Assembly (NCBI GenBank): GCA_037447655.1
Contig: JBBHKE010001115.1
Location: 1 to 64,000, forward strand
Direction: 5' to 3'
Length of the DNA stretch: 64,000 nucleotides
From: Zygnema cylindricum
Taxonomy: Eukaryota > Streptophyta > Zygnematophyceae > Zygnematales > Zygnemataceae
The notes below the pieces were generated by a model. The model ran no database searches. It was not told where the DNA came from and was given only the letters and a program-made list of their open reading frames with translations. Position numbers and translations under genes: made by a program. Shown here in pieces: positions 43,005 through 52,969 of the stretch (position 1 is its first letter; each line of letters begins with the position of its first letter).

Positions 43005-43642
43005 TATAGCGTTTGATGACATGGCAGAAGACAAAGTAGGATGGAAGTAATACAGAAAAGGACAAAAGGTAAAAAGAGACAAATTGTATTTCTTGATAAA
43101 TTGGAGGAATACAAGGCAGTCATTTAAGTAGAATAGGAAAAGTCACGAGTGTGGCTTTTCAAGATCTAGTGAGCTCATGTGACCCTGAAAGGTCACTTGA
43201 CTCTTTTGCCGAAAGGGCAAGATTGAGATCCTTAGTTGTCAGTGAGAGCTAAGGATCAAATCTGTGTCAGAAACTAGAGTGTGGCTTTTAAAGATCTAGT
43301 GAGCTCATGTGACCCTGAAAGGTCACTTGACTCTTTTGCCCAAAGGGCAAGATTGAGATCCTTAGTTGTCAGTGAGAGCTAAGGATCAAATCTGTGTCAG
43401 AAACTACCAGAGCTTCAGCGTGCGTTTCTAAGAAGCGCCAGGAGAAGAAAACAGAAATAAAATAGAAAGCAGAAAAAGAAAACTGAAACTAAAAACCAAA
43501 CGGAAAACAGAAAAACAAGTTGAGCTGGTATCGTAGGCTAGAATGCTATAACTAGCTAGATAACGCAAACCGGAATACCAGTTTGCGTTATTAACATAAA
43601 TGGAGCTAGTCTGTAGATTCTAACAAAGGAAGAATTTCAACA
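43005..43642 (-). repeat. 3' LTR of C3 with an internal 130 bp tandem duplication
   Basis: It matches 47995-48499 but is 133 bp longer because 43147-43276 is repeated at 43277-43406 with three differences that I can see. The unit begins GAGTGTGGCTTTT and ends CAGAAACTA. Confidence 0.9.
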
Positions 43643-43661
43643 CCCCCCCTCTTAGTTAGAA

Positions 43662-44375
43662 TCAAAGGACGGAGGACAGATGAAGTTTGAACTGAGGCCG
43701 AGCAAGTGCCTTAGTGAGGAAGTCAGCCAGCTGCTTGGAAGTGGGACAGTAGGTGAAGTTGACAGTGCCTGTAGCAATGGCATCACGAGTGAAGTGAAAC
43801 TGAATGTCGATGTGTTTGGTCCTCCGGTAGTGCACTGGGTTGCCCATGAGGGCAAAGGCACCTTGGGAGTCGCTAAAGATAACAATGGTGGAAGGTTGAG
43901 GAGAGTGAAGACTGGCGAGTAGGAAACGCAACCAAATCGCCTCTTTTGTGGCATGGGTTGCAGCCATGTACTCTGATTCGGTGGAGGAAAGAGCAACCGT
44001 CGGTTGCTTTTTGGAAGCCCAGGAAATGAGGGCACCGTGGAGGGAAAAACACACACCAGTTGTTGAGCGTCGAGAGTCCAAGTCGCCCCCCCAGTCCGCA
44101 TCACAGAAACCAACCAGATGAGGGGAAGAGGACCCAGTGAAAGTCAGCTTGAGGGTCTTGGTTCCTTGAAGGTACCGGAGAACTCTCTTGGCGGCAAGGA
44201 GGTGATCGGCTGATGGATTTGAAACAAATTGGCTGAGCTGGCCGACTGCCACTGCTATGTCCGGACGGGTCCCCGTCATAGCATACATGAGACTACCTAC
44301 AATAGAACGATACAACTCATGTGTTGCTCCGGGGACAGGCCCACCGGAGTTTTTGGTAAGTTTGACATTGGGATC
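43662..44375 (-). pseudogene. C3 RNase H and end of reverse transcriptase
   Basis: Minus-strand frame with YRSIVGSLMYAMTGTRPDI, CDADWGGDLDSRRSTTG, VALSSTESEYMAATHA and SDSQGAFALMGN, a clean copia RNase H with its catalytic residues. Similarity starts at about 44375 with a DPNVKLTKNSGG peptide. Upstream of that, where the reverse transcriptase palm should be, the foreign fragment begins. Confidence 0.88.
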
Positions 44376-44885
44376 TAATGAGTGGACAATTCTGGTCCAA
44401 ACACTTAGATTTTGTCAGTAGGGTGTCTGGTGGACCATGTACATACGTTTTGGATGTTTTCTAGATATTTTAGATGTTTTCTAGATCTTTTAAGATGTTT
44501 CGTAGATCTTTTGAGTATTTAGTTCAATTAGGATTGATCAATTCAATACAGAATGTTCATTTTACACAAGAATTAAGGAAATGAGAGCACTGAGTGCAGT
44601 TTAAGGTGTTTTATGCTCTATTGTCTCTTATTTGCTTGTAGTACATGATTTTTTGGTTGAAATACCTCTTTCGTTTGGAGTTACATATCTTACACTATAG
44701 ATCTAGTCTTCTAGGCATTTCTCTTTGGGTTTGCTTCCGCTAAAATGTCTGATAATGGCTCAGCTCCTATTGCTAGTGCTCCTATTAGCCCTAGTGCTCC
44801 ACCTGCTCCTGCTGGTGCAAGTGTGACTCCTAGTGGTAGTGGATCACAGCCGAGTCTTAATGCCCATGACCTTCTACAACGAGCA
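44376..44885 (+). mobile_element. Foreign retroelement fragment inside C3 (LTR end plus gag start?)
   Basis: This ~510 bp segment is unrelated to C3 and replaces roughly 230 codons of reverse transcriptase. Read on the plus strand it is AT-rich with TAGATGTTTTCTAGAT repeats, then carries an ATG at 44745 opening a Ser/Pro/Ala-rich frame (MSDNGSAPIASAPISPSAPP) which contains AHDLLQRAAARE. This looks like the 5' end of a Gag frame behind an LTR or leader. Its family is not identified. Confidence 0.55.
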
Positions 44886-45320
44886 GCAGCGAGAGAGTGG
44901 AGTATGCGAATGGAGGTGAATTTTGCCACAGGGGCGTAGGTTTTAGTGAAATCAACTCCTTTTTTCTGTAAGAAGCCCTTGGCGACGAAGCGAGCTTTGT
45001 AGCGATCAAGGGATCCATCTGACTTGGTCTTTATGTGAAAAACCCACTTTGAGCCAGTGACCTTTCGCCCTTGTGGAAGGGAGGTGAGTTCCCACATGCC
45101 ATTTTTTTCAAGGATGCAAATTCAGCATCGGTGGCTTCTTTCCAAGAGGCAGCATTCGGTCCATTCATGGCGGCTGGAAAATGATTTAGGGGCGTCGACC
45201 AAGGCAATGTTAGCTGCGCCATTTGCTTCGCGAACCTGTCGAGCTTGAATTCGTTCACTCTTGCGGATGGGGAAAACAGAGGTTGCAGTAGTAGGTGCAG
45301 TCTCGCCTTCGGCAATGACG
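44886..45320 (-). pseudogene. C3 reverse transcriptase, N-terminal part
   Basis: Minus-strand frame with GSKWVFHIKTKSDGSLDRYK, ARFVAKGFLQKKGVDF and TYAPVAKFTSIRILHSLAAA, the fingers region of copia RT. It ends abruptly at the foreign fragment, so the catalytic DD residues are absent. Confidence 0.88.
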
Positions 45321-45354
45321 TAGGGTGGAGTATTTGGATTGATTGGCGAAAGAG

Positions 45355-45506
45355 AGTATGGATCTGAACTTGTCCGAGGAAGGTTGGGAGAGGAGAATGG
45401 TAAGTTGCTCTCTTAAGTTGTTCTGAGGAGTAGAGTATGGATCTGAACTTGTCCGAGGAAGGTTGGGAGAGGAGAATGGTAAATTGCTCTTTTAAGTTGT
45501 TCTGAT
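45355..45506. repeat. 76 bp direct duplication in C3
   Basis: Two adjacent copies start with AGTATGGATCTGAACTTG and differ at a few positions. They lie in the variable spacer between integrase and reverse transcriptase. Confidence 0.8.
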
Positions 45507-45795
45507 GAGTGTAGAGGCAGGGAGAAGGAGAGAAGGATGGGAAAGGGAAGAAAGAGTGGCAAAATGGGAAGGATTGGACAGGTAAATGATGGATATTGGT
45601 GATTAAGAAGGTGATGCCTGGGCACGAGAGAGAGGAGGAAGAGAAGTAGGGGAGCAGGTTAGAAGTTTGAGAAGGAGAGGCGTCTCATTAAAACTAACGT
45701 CACGGATAAGGCCCTTTCGATGTTCGTTAGAGAGCAAGATTCAGTATGCCTTGGATTCGGTGGCAAAACCGAATAGGATGCCCGATTTGGCTCAG

Positions 45796-46950
45796 CTATC
45801 CCATTTTGCTGGCCGGAGTGAGGTTTTTAACCCATGCGGTACAACCGAATATACGGAGGTGGGAAATGTCCAGTTTATCTACTGTCCACGCTTCGTATGG
45901 CGTCTTTCCAAGAACTGCGGAGGTTGGAGAAAGATTGCGTAAATAATTGGCTGTTGTGACAGATTCTGCTAAAAATTTTGTCGGCAGGGCAGTGAAATGT
46001 AGCATGGATCTGGCCATGCTGACAACTGTACGATTATATCTTTCGGAAACCCCGTTTTGCTGCGGCGTATGTGCAACCGTCAATTGGTGAATGATACCAT
46101 GACTGGTAAGGAATCGTGAAAAGTCTGTGGAAAAATACTCTCCTCCATTGTCGGTTCTGAGACATTTGATTCGACAATCAAGGGAATTTTCGACAAGCGA
46201 CTTATATTCTTGAAACTTGTGAAATGTGTCGGATTTTCGACGAAGGAGAAAAAGGTGGCAAAAGCGTGTAGCGTCATCAATGAACGTTACGAAATATAGT
46301 GCGCCAGTGTGGCTCTGTACGGACATGGGGCCACAGAGATCCGAGTGGACTAATGTAAGGGGACCGTCAGATTTAAAAGTTGAAGATGGAAAAGACGGAC
46401 GAGCTTCTTTTCCTTGGACGCATCCAGAGCAAAATGGTAGAGTTTTGTGTGTAAATGAATCTAGGCCGTCGACAAGGCCTTTGCTTAATGTTTGCAGGCT
46501 GGAGGCGGAAAGATGGCCATATCGGAGGTGCCATCGTAGGAACGATTGCGGTGACTGGGATATAGCAAGACTGGCAGATCCAACGGATTGGAAATGGGAT
46601 AGTATGTATATAGATCCGGAATTGATTCCAAGACCTACTTGCGCTTGAGTAGATGACAAGAATGTGACAGTAGTAGTGGAAAAAACAGCAGTGGCGCCTT
46701 GATGAAGGGTGGCGCCAACGGAAAAAAGATTCTTTTTCAGTCCAGGAACGAGCAGGACGTGAGAAAGGATAATGGGTGATGTCACATTTGGGCCGACAGT
46801 GGAGATTTGACCGATATGAGTGGCCGTTAAGGCGGCATTGTTGCCAAGTAAAATCGTCATGGGAGAATGAAGCGGCGATATTGTTGTGTACCAATCGGAG
46901 CGTGAGGATAAATGGTGGGACGCTCCGGAGTCTACGATCCAAGAGTCGTG
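45796..46950 (-). pseudogene. C3 protease end and integrase
   Basis: One open minus-strand frame with the protease motif IVDSGASHHLS near its start, GAG-pre-integrase and zinc-binding HHCC (WHLRYGHLSASSLQTL ... CSGCVQGK), and the integrase core with VHSDLCGPM, RTDNGGEYFSTDF and PQQNGVSERYNRT, giving D, D and E. The catalytic core looks complete, but it is separated from the rest of pol by stops. Confidence 0.88.
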
Positions 46951-47283
46951 TGGGATGAGAGGATCGGGTATCGCGGATGTGACGAGGGCAAATCCAAAGT
47001 CAGGTGGTGGTGAAGCATGTGGGACAGCCGGTAATTGTCCAGCGACAGATGGAGTTGAACTGTAATGATAATTGGTGTACGGCTCGGCGATGGGTGACGG
47101 TTGAGAATATTCGCTAGGAGGAGGATTGACGTATCCAGGTGTAGTAAACTAGTTGAAAGGATTTGTCGGCGCGAAATGTTCAGGGGCGACCGGGAGAATT
47201 GCTTCAGCCGTAGAGGCGTGACCATGATAAAGGCCGCGGCCACTCTGGCGTCCACGTCCACCTGTACGACCAGGATTTCCCTG

Positions 47284-48069
47284 TCAGTCTTGCTTACGTT
47301 TGAGGGCAAGACAATTGTCTATCCCATGGTCAGGTTCGCGACAATAGCGACAGGAGGAGATCTTGGGTGGTCGGGTGGACGGATGATAGGCCGCCAGAGC
47401 GACACCAGGGGCCGGTGGCAGATTCTGTTTTGTCTCTTCATGCACCAAACTGGTGGTGAGAGATGGAATTGTTATAGGGACAAATGAGTTGTCGATTGAT
47501 GAAATAAAGGCGGCATAAGAGGACGAAAGTCCTCCTAAGATCGCCGTAATAATATCTTCATCGGTGACGGTAGAGCTGATACTCTTCAGACGACCAGCCA
47601 GAGATTTTATATTCTGGATATAGTCCAACATATTTTCGGAAGGAAGTTTCTGAAAAGAAATTAGTTGTCGGCGAAGGAGAAGTTTGTTTGACCAAGATCG
47701 GATTTCGTAGGCATTTGTTAGAAGTTTCTAGGCGTCATGAGCAGAGCTAGCGTCACGGATGAGACCAAGTTGGGAAGTTTCAAGAGCGAGAACTAATCGC
47801 GAAAGCGCCTCTTCATTAAGAAGGAGCCAAGCAGGTTTGGCGGTAGCGTCGGAAGGTTCTGCCTCACTTCCACTGATAATAGTCCAAAGTTTCTCCCGCC
47901 GCAAAAAGTGCTCAATTTGAAACTTCCATCCGTAAAAGTCCGTGCCGTTGAATTTTGCAACGGTGTTGGATTGAGCATTGAAAGGCCCATAACCTATAGC
48001 GTTTGATGACATGGCAGGAGACAAAGTAGGATGAAAGTAATGAAAAGGACAAAAGGTAAAAGGAGACAA
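47284..48069 (-). pseudogene. C3 gag
   Basis: Copia-type Gag: FNGTDFYGWKFQIEHFL near the start and a later CCHC knuckle, CRYCREPDHGIDNC. A single TAG at 47728-47730 lies where the family has Trp (AHDA-stop-KLL). The likely start (MSSNAIGYGPF) is inside the LTR, and the frame runs through the primer-binding site. Confidence 0.85.
47980..47994 (-). promoter_or_regulatory. C3 primer-binding site of half-tRNA type
   Basis: Plus strand GGCCCATAACC abuts the LTR: eleven bases in common with the anticodon arm of initiator tRNA-Met, the same site type as in C2. Confidence 0.7.
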
Positions 48070-48499
48070 ATTGTATTTCTTGATAGATTGAAGGAATACA
48101 AGGCAGTCATTTAAGTAGAATAGGAAAAGTCACGAGTGTGGCTTTTCAGAATCTAGTGAGCTCATGTGACTCTGAAAGGTCACTTGACTCTTTTGCCGAA
48201 AGGGCAAGATTGATATCCTTAGTTGTCAGTGAGAGCTAAGGATCACATCTGTGTCAGGGACTACAATAGCTTCAGCGTGCATTTCTAAGAAGTGCCAGGA
48301 GAAGAAAACATAAATAAAATAGAAAGTAGAAAAAGGAAACTGAAACTAAGAACTAAGCGGAAAACAAAAAATCAAGCTAGGCTGGTATCGTAGGCTAGAA
48401 TGGTATAACTAGCTAGATAACGCAAACTGGAATACCAGTTTGCGTTATTAACAAAAATGGAGCTAGTCTGAAGATTCTAACAAAGGAAGAATTTCAACA
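47995..48499 (-). repeat. 5' LTR of C3
   Basis: 505 bp, the unduplicated version of the left LTR. It ends with TTTCAACA on the plus strand and is followed by GATATAGCG. Confidence 0.88.
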
Positions 48500-48766
48500 G
48501 ATATAGCGTACATAAGGCTAATAACGATTCACGGTGTAGCGATGCCATTTAAAACTGTACGATTTATTTGTTTTTTTTACTTATGTTTTTTTTCTGTTCT
48601 TTGGGGGTTTTGGCTTATGTGGATGCCGATTCCAAACTAACGGATTGCAATAAAACCAACTAATCATCGTGCCGTGATGTAAATGAGACGTCATTATGTA
48701 AATGCGCATTCCGTACGTCTCAACGTACGCTTTCGTTTGCTCGCTCTACCGAACTTTGCTTAAAAG

Positions 48767-49270
48767 CATAGTTCAAAAGTAGGTGAAAGTAGGCCCATAC
48801 AATATGCCTATTGTACGCAAAACATACAATATGACCTTAAGACCCATGTTGTATTGGTCGCAAAATGAAAAAAATAGTAACAGGGTTGAGTTGCACATCG
48901 ATCGATAGAGAATTAAACGTCATGTCTAAATTTTGAAAAACATTCGGACAAATTTTTTTTTTGTGAGTTTTGAGGTTTTTTTTATTTAAACCGTCAGATT
49001 TAGACGATCGGATGGTCGTTGATCAAATTAGCGATCTAAGACGATCACATGAAAAGCCCATAACACAACTCATCCTACGCCGTGTCAGTTCGCAAAAAAA
49101 TTTCGTCCGGCGGCATGCGCTGTACTATGATCATACGTCATATTCGTACGTTCGTACAAGAGTGTGCACAAACGTACCCACATACAGTATGCCTACTCTA
49201 CGCGAGTTTTGTGCCAAGTTTTGTGCGCCTACCAAAAGCCTACTATAAAAAGGCCTACTTTTGAACTATG
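48767..49270. mobile_element. Small transposon with CATAGTTC ends (complete copy)
   Basis: Terminal inverted repeats CATAGTTCAAAAGTAGG at both ends, flanked by the 8 bp duplication CTTAAAAG at 48759-48766 and 49271-49278. This suggests a hAT-type (or possibly Mutator-type) non-autonomous element of 504 bp. The interior carries the TCGATCGAT word near 48900 and an inverted TACAATATG motif. Relatives lie at 2786-3105 and 63400-63848. Confidence 0.88.
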
Positions 49271-49278
49271 CTTAAAAG

Positions 49279-50315
49279 CGATACCGAAAAGTGTTCGCGC
49301 CCGTGGAGCGGGTCTGCGTAGCGCAACGCCCACTCAGGCGGGTGACAACTAAATCAAATGGTTGTTTGTCCTGCTCGTGTTCGATGTGTTCAATATTGTT
49401 TGCACACTGAAGTTCAATGTAACGAAAAATACACAATTTTGTGAAAAATCTGGATTTTAAATCGGACATTAACAGGGTTTGAACACGCATATTCAGAATT
49501 TCACAAAAAAATACACGGAATAATGTTGCTTTTATGAAAACTACGATTACCATGAGACATCGGCAGGGTTTTAAAATACACCCTCATAATGTGTCGAGAC
49601 AAAATCAACAAAAGTGTTTAATCGTTAACACATGGCTCACTTCCCCGTAAAAATGTGTGATGGTGTTTCAAATCATATAAAACCACATAATGGCCTGCGC
49701 AACACTTAGGGCATGTTTCCATGTGCCAAAGTAAGGGCTTTTTTCAGTCGTTTTTTTCTAAAACTTAGCTTTGTACCGCGTAAGTTAAATCCGTACAAAT
49801 AAATCGAAAAAAGTAGAAATACATTTTGCGTCGTCGTCGAACTTATAATGTACTACTTGTTGTCGTCTTGTGTTCTTCGACCCATGGCCATGTAAAGAAA
49901 CGCCATCTTCAACCTTTATTTTTAACACATTTGCAACGTGTTTTAAATTAAAGTATCATCGCTAAACAAATAAGAACACATATCCGCACGTGTCAAAAAA
50001 TTTCAAAAAATTCAAACGATTTCAAGCGGCGATAAAAAGTACACGATTCACTATGTTTTGTCCGTTTGCCTTCAGTACTACGAGGAAAAGTACACAAGTT
50101 TTTTTGTTTTGTCCGATTGCGTCCGGTACAGATTTTTTTCGCAATGGTCTCACGATTTCGATGCCATCTCACGTCGACCGGCCAAGAGAGACGCAAAGGC
50201 AAAGCGCATCTTCTTCAACAATCAAACGCCACAGACTGAAAGGCGGTACGTCTACAATGTCACTGAAATTCATGCGCCGTCACAAACAGCTACAAAAAAT
50301 AGCGTGCGTCGTCAC
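49279..50315. other. Repeat-derived stretch
   Basis: No gene. From about 49714 it resembles the left arm of the foldback element at 27749 (CATG(T/C)(T/C)(C)CATGTG tip, ATTTTGCGTC block, TCTTCGACCCATGG). The hAT-like element 3 is inserted near its end. Confidence 0.45.
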
Positions 50316-51039
50316 TAGTGTTGTGTATCAGCAAGGATTGCAAATAACCTATATGGGCCTTTTTTCGGGTTACCGATAACTGATATATTGGCACGATATA
50401 TCGACTTCGGTGTTATCGCCGATAAACAATATCGGCGATAACACCGATATCGATAACTCTGAGCGATAATTGTACTGACCGTACATCAAAATGTACGGCC
50501 TGTACACTCAATGATACGGGTTATTCCCCGGAAGCGCCGCGGACCCCCTTCCCCCCGATTTCAAGAAAAAAAAAGTGTTGCATGGTTACAAAATTTGTAG
50601 AAGGTGGTGGTAGTAAATGGCGGCAGTCAAACGGATTTGTTGGTTTCTTTGTTCATCTGTTTGTCTGGTTTTCGAAAAAGTTTGATTTTACAAATTTACA
50701 ATGTAATTTTTTTTATTCGTTTCGGTACTATAGTTTTATAACCGTGAATTATTGTTTTAAACTTGTCAACCTTTATGTTCTGCGTTGTCGGTAATAAACT
50801 TCAGTTAAACAGGATATGTAACAAATTCTTATACGTGGCATGCCACGCTATATAAAGTAAATAATATAATACAGTTTATTTCAAAGGAATATTGTATGCG
50901 TACTATATTTTTTTAAGTTATCGCCGATAAGGAATTTGTTCGTCTTGGACCGATATATCGGGACCTCTATCCGTTCAATAACCGATAACTATCGATATCA
51001 ATGTTATCGCGATAATTTTTTTGTCGATACGCAACAATA
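50316..51039. mobile_element. hAT-like small element, copy 3
   Basis: TAGTGTTGTGTATC at the left and the complement of a diverged version at the right. The flanks GTCGTCAC and ATCATCAC agree at 6 of 8 positions and fit an aged 8 bp duplication. The interior has the same CGATATATCG-type words. Confidence 0.75.
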
Positions 51040-51599
51040 ATCATCACAGATTGTAAATGTTGACAACCGTCACAAGCATTTTCAACGTATACAATCGTCA
51101 CACCCTTAAGTAACAATTTTGTTGTTACACATAGGGACACTTGAAAACCGGGTCCGAAAAATCTAGGCTTAAATTCAAAGTAAGTTCGCTAAGTTACAAC
51201 CACATGGAGTCATACCCTTACGCACAAAAAAGTCGTACAAATGAAAGCCTACAATAATCACTAGAAACTGAGTCAGCTATTGTGTACTATACCTCTGTAA
51301 TTTTTATTACCATATTGAGCCAATATATTAATCAACTGTTGGGATAAAATCTATGTGTTATATTGGATGGATACATTGATCTCGGTAAGATAAAAAAAGA
51401 TACACATCGACTATCGGTAGAAAGGTAGAGATACAAAGCACTATAAAGTACGTTGGCTTCACCTTGGATCTACAATTCAATTGAAATTAGTTATTGCGCA
51501 GGTTTTGCGTTTGACAGAGTTGGCTTTTCCTTTACGTTGGTAGGCGCTCCCGAGGCTCGAAATCGGTCGCGGTTTTTGTCGGCGCAAGTCCTAACACTT
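51040..51599. other. Unassigned non-coding stretch
   Basis: It includes a CAACGTATACAATCGTCA...TTAAGTAAC block, also found near 95-130, so it is part of a dispersed repeat. No gene is seen. Confidence 0.35.
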
Positions 51600-51830
51600 A
51601 ACATCACATGTACGATTGTCAAAGGTCGCAAAAGTTAAACTTTTACATGAGCGAAACCGACCGTTTTTTTTTTCCATAATCTGAGTAACCGACGCTCGAC
51701 CGGGTTATGTCACGCTCCAAAATTGTTAACCGTTACCCGATTGGTGTTTACGAAAAAATAAAGTTCACCAAAACCCGATTTCTCGCGACTAACCGAACCC
51801 GCCCGTAACCGAAAAAGTACAAAATTAAAA
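51600..51830 (+). repeat. Dispersed repeat family B, partial copy 3
   Basis: Matches 1745-1955: AAACCGACCG then a T run, AATCTGAGTA(A/C)CCGACGC, GGTTATGTCACGCTCC, and the (A)CCCG-rich end. Confidence 0.7.
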
Positions 51831-51860
51831 CGCTCATTGTTATTATCGCTAAGCATTTAT

Positions 51861-52351
51861 TACACCGCGAATCGTAATTATCGTAAATAAATAATTATTG
51901 TTATCCCTTCTAATGTAGATTTTTTTCGTTTTCTCAAAAACAAAGTTGTACTCTAGTTTATCAATAACTCTAATTTGGGTTTATGTCAGTAATAATTATC
52001 CGCTTTGAATATCTATTTGGTACACATACAGAATCTGACAAACGCGCAATTTCACGTCATTGTGACGTTTGCACTACGCGGTTTGTGAAAACGCAGTAAC
52101 ATCATAACGACATGTATTAAATCATTTTTTGTACTTTTGTCGTTAATACGGTACAATTTTGCAAAGTTAAACACCGATCGTAAGCCACACTATTTAAAAC
52201 GGCACTATACTATAGTTGTTAACACTGATTATAAAGTACCTTAAATAATGTTAAGAAAAAATTAGAGTTATTTACTCTTTTTTAGGTTTTTGGGTCAGAA
52301 TTTGTGGTGACGGAATTAGCGTTAATAACGCTAATTACGATTCACAGTGTA
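51861..52351. mobile_element. Small element with TACACC..GAATCG ends
   Basis: Left end TACACCGCGAATCGTAAT. The right end is the complement of TACACTGTGAATCGTAAT. Size is about 490 bp with no coding capacity. The same end word occurs singly at about 2243, 3705, 3907, 6893, 48512-48533 (inverted) and 63223, so this family is abundant. No clear target duplication is seen; superfamily unknown. Confidence 0.65.
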
Positions 52352-52969
52352 GTGTTAAAGGAAAATTATGATTAATAATACTATTTAATGCAAGGAGACG
52401 TGGCAGGTTATAGTCCACGTCTTTAAATAATATTGTTAACTATATTTCGTGATATTAATGTTTATTCTCTCGCAAATCTAAATTTTTCGCTACAATTTGT
52501 CGGACAATTTTTCTTTCGACAACGATACTATGTTATGAATTATGCAAAAAAGGTAAAGTTTTAATTATGTATGTTTAAAAAAGAAATCGTAGCTTTTCAC
52601 ATAGAAAATCAATTAGCAAGAAAACACATTGTGATGAGCAAAAAAATCAAAAACTATTTTGTAGTATCAAATATATAAACAATCAAATCACAACCTCGTC
52701 CTATTTTTTACTCTATTATACAAATTCTCAACCTCAAACCTAAAAATTACACAAAATCTATAAATCTAAATGTGGTATAAATACTGCGCTTTAGTAATTT
52801 GGTAAAAATAAGCATCCGGTCTAAGAACAACAAAAAATAAACAAAAAAAATGTGAAATACAAAAAAATAAATAAAGAAAATAAAATATATAACTAATTCT
52901 AAAAAAATAACGATAAATAGAAAACAAAACAAAACAAAAAACTATGCATTTAAAAGATCTCGGTTAGAT
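52352..52969. other. Unassigned AT-rich stretch
   Basis: Very AT-rich with AAATAAA and AAAACAAAAC words (52820-52945). It may be the 3' flank of the hAT pseudogene. No gene is supported. Confidence 0.4.

Larger units (their letters stand above)
43005..48499 (-). mobile_element. Second Ty1/copia retrotransposon, decayed (element C3)
   Basis: LTRs at 43005-43642 and 47995-48499, gag, protease and integrase in the copia order on the minus strand, then a reverse transcriptase interrupted by a foreign fragment, then RNase H. No target duplication is visible (the left flank is CCCC, the right flank GATAT), so one end may have been altered. It is a different family from C1 and C2 but shares the half-tRNA type of primer site with C2. 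Confidence 0.9.
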
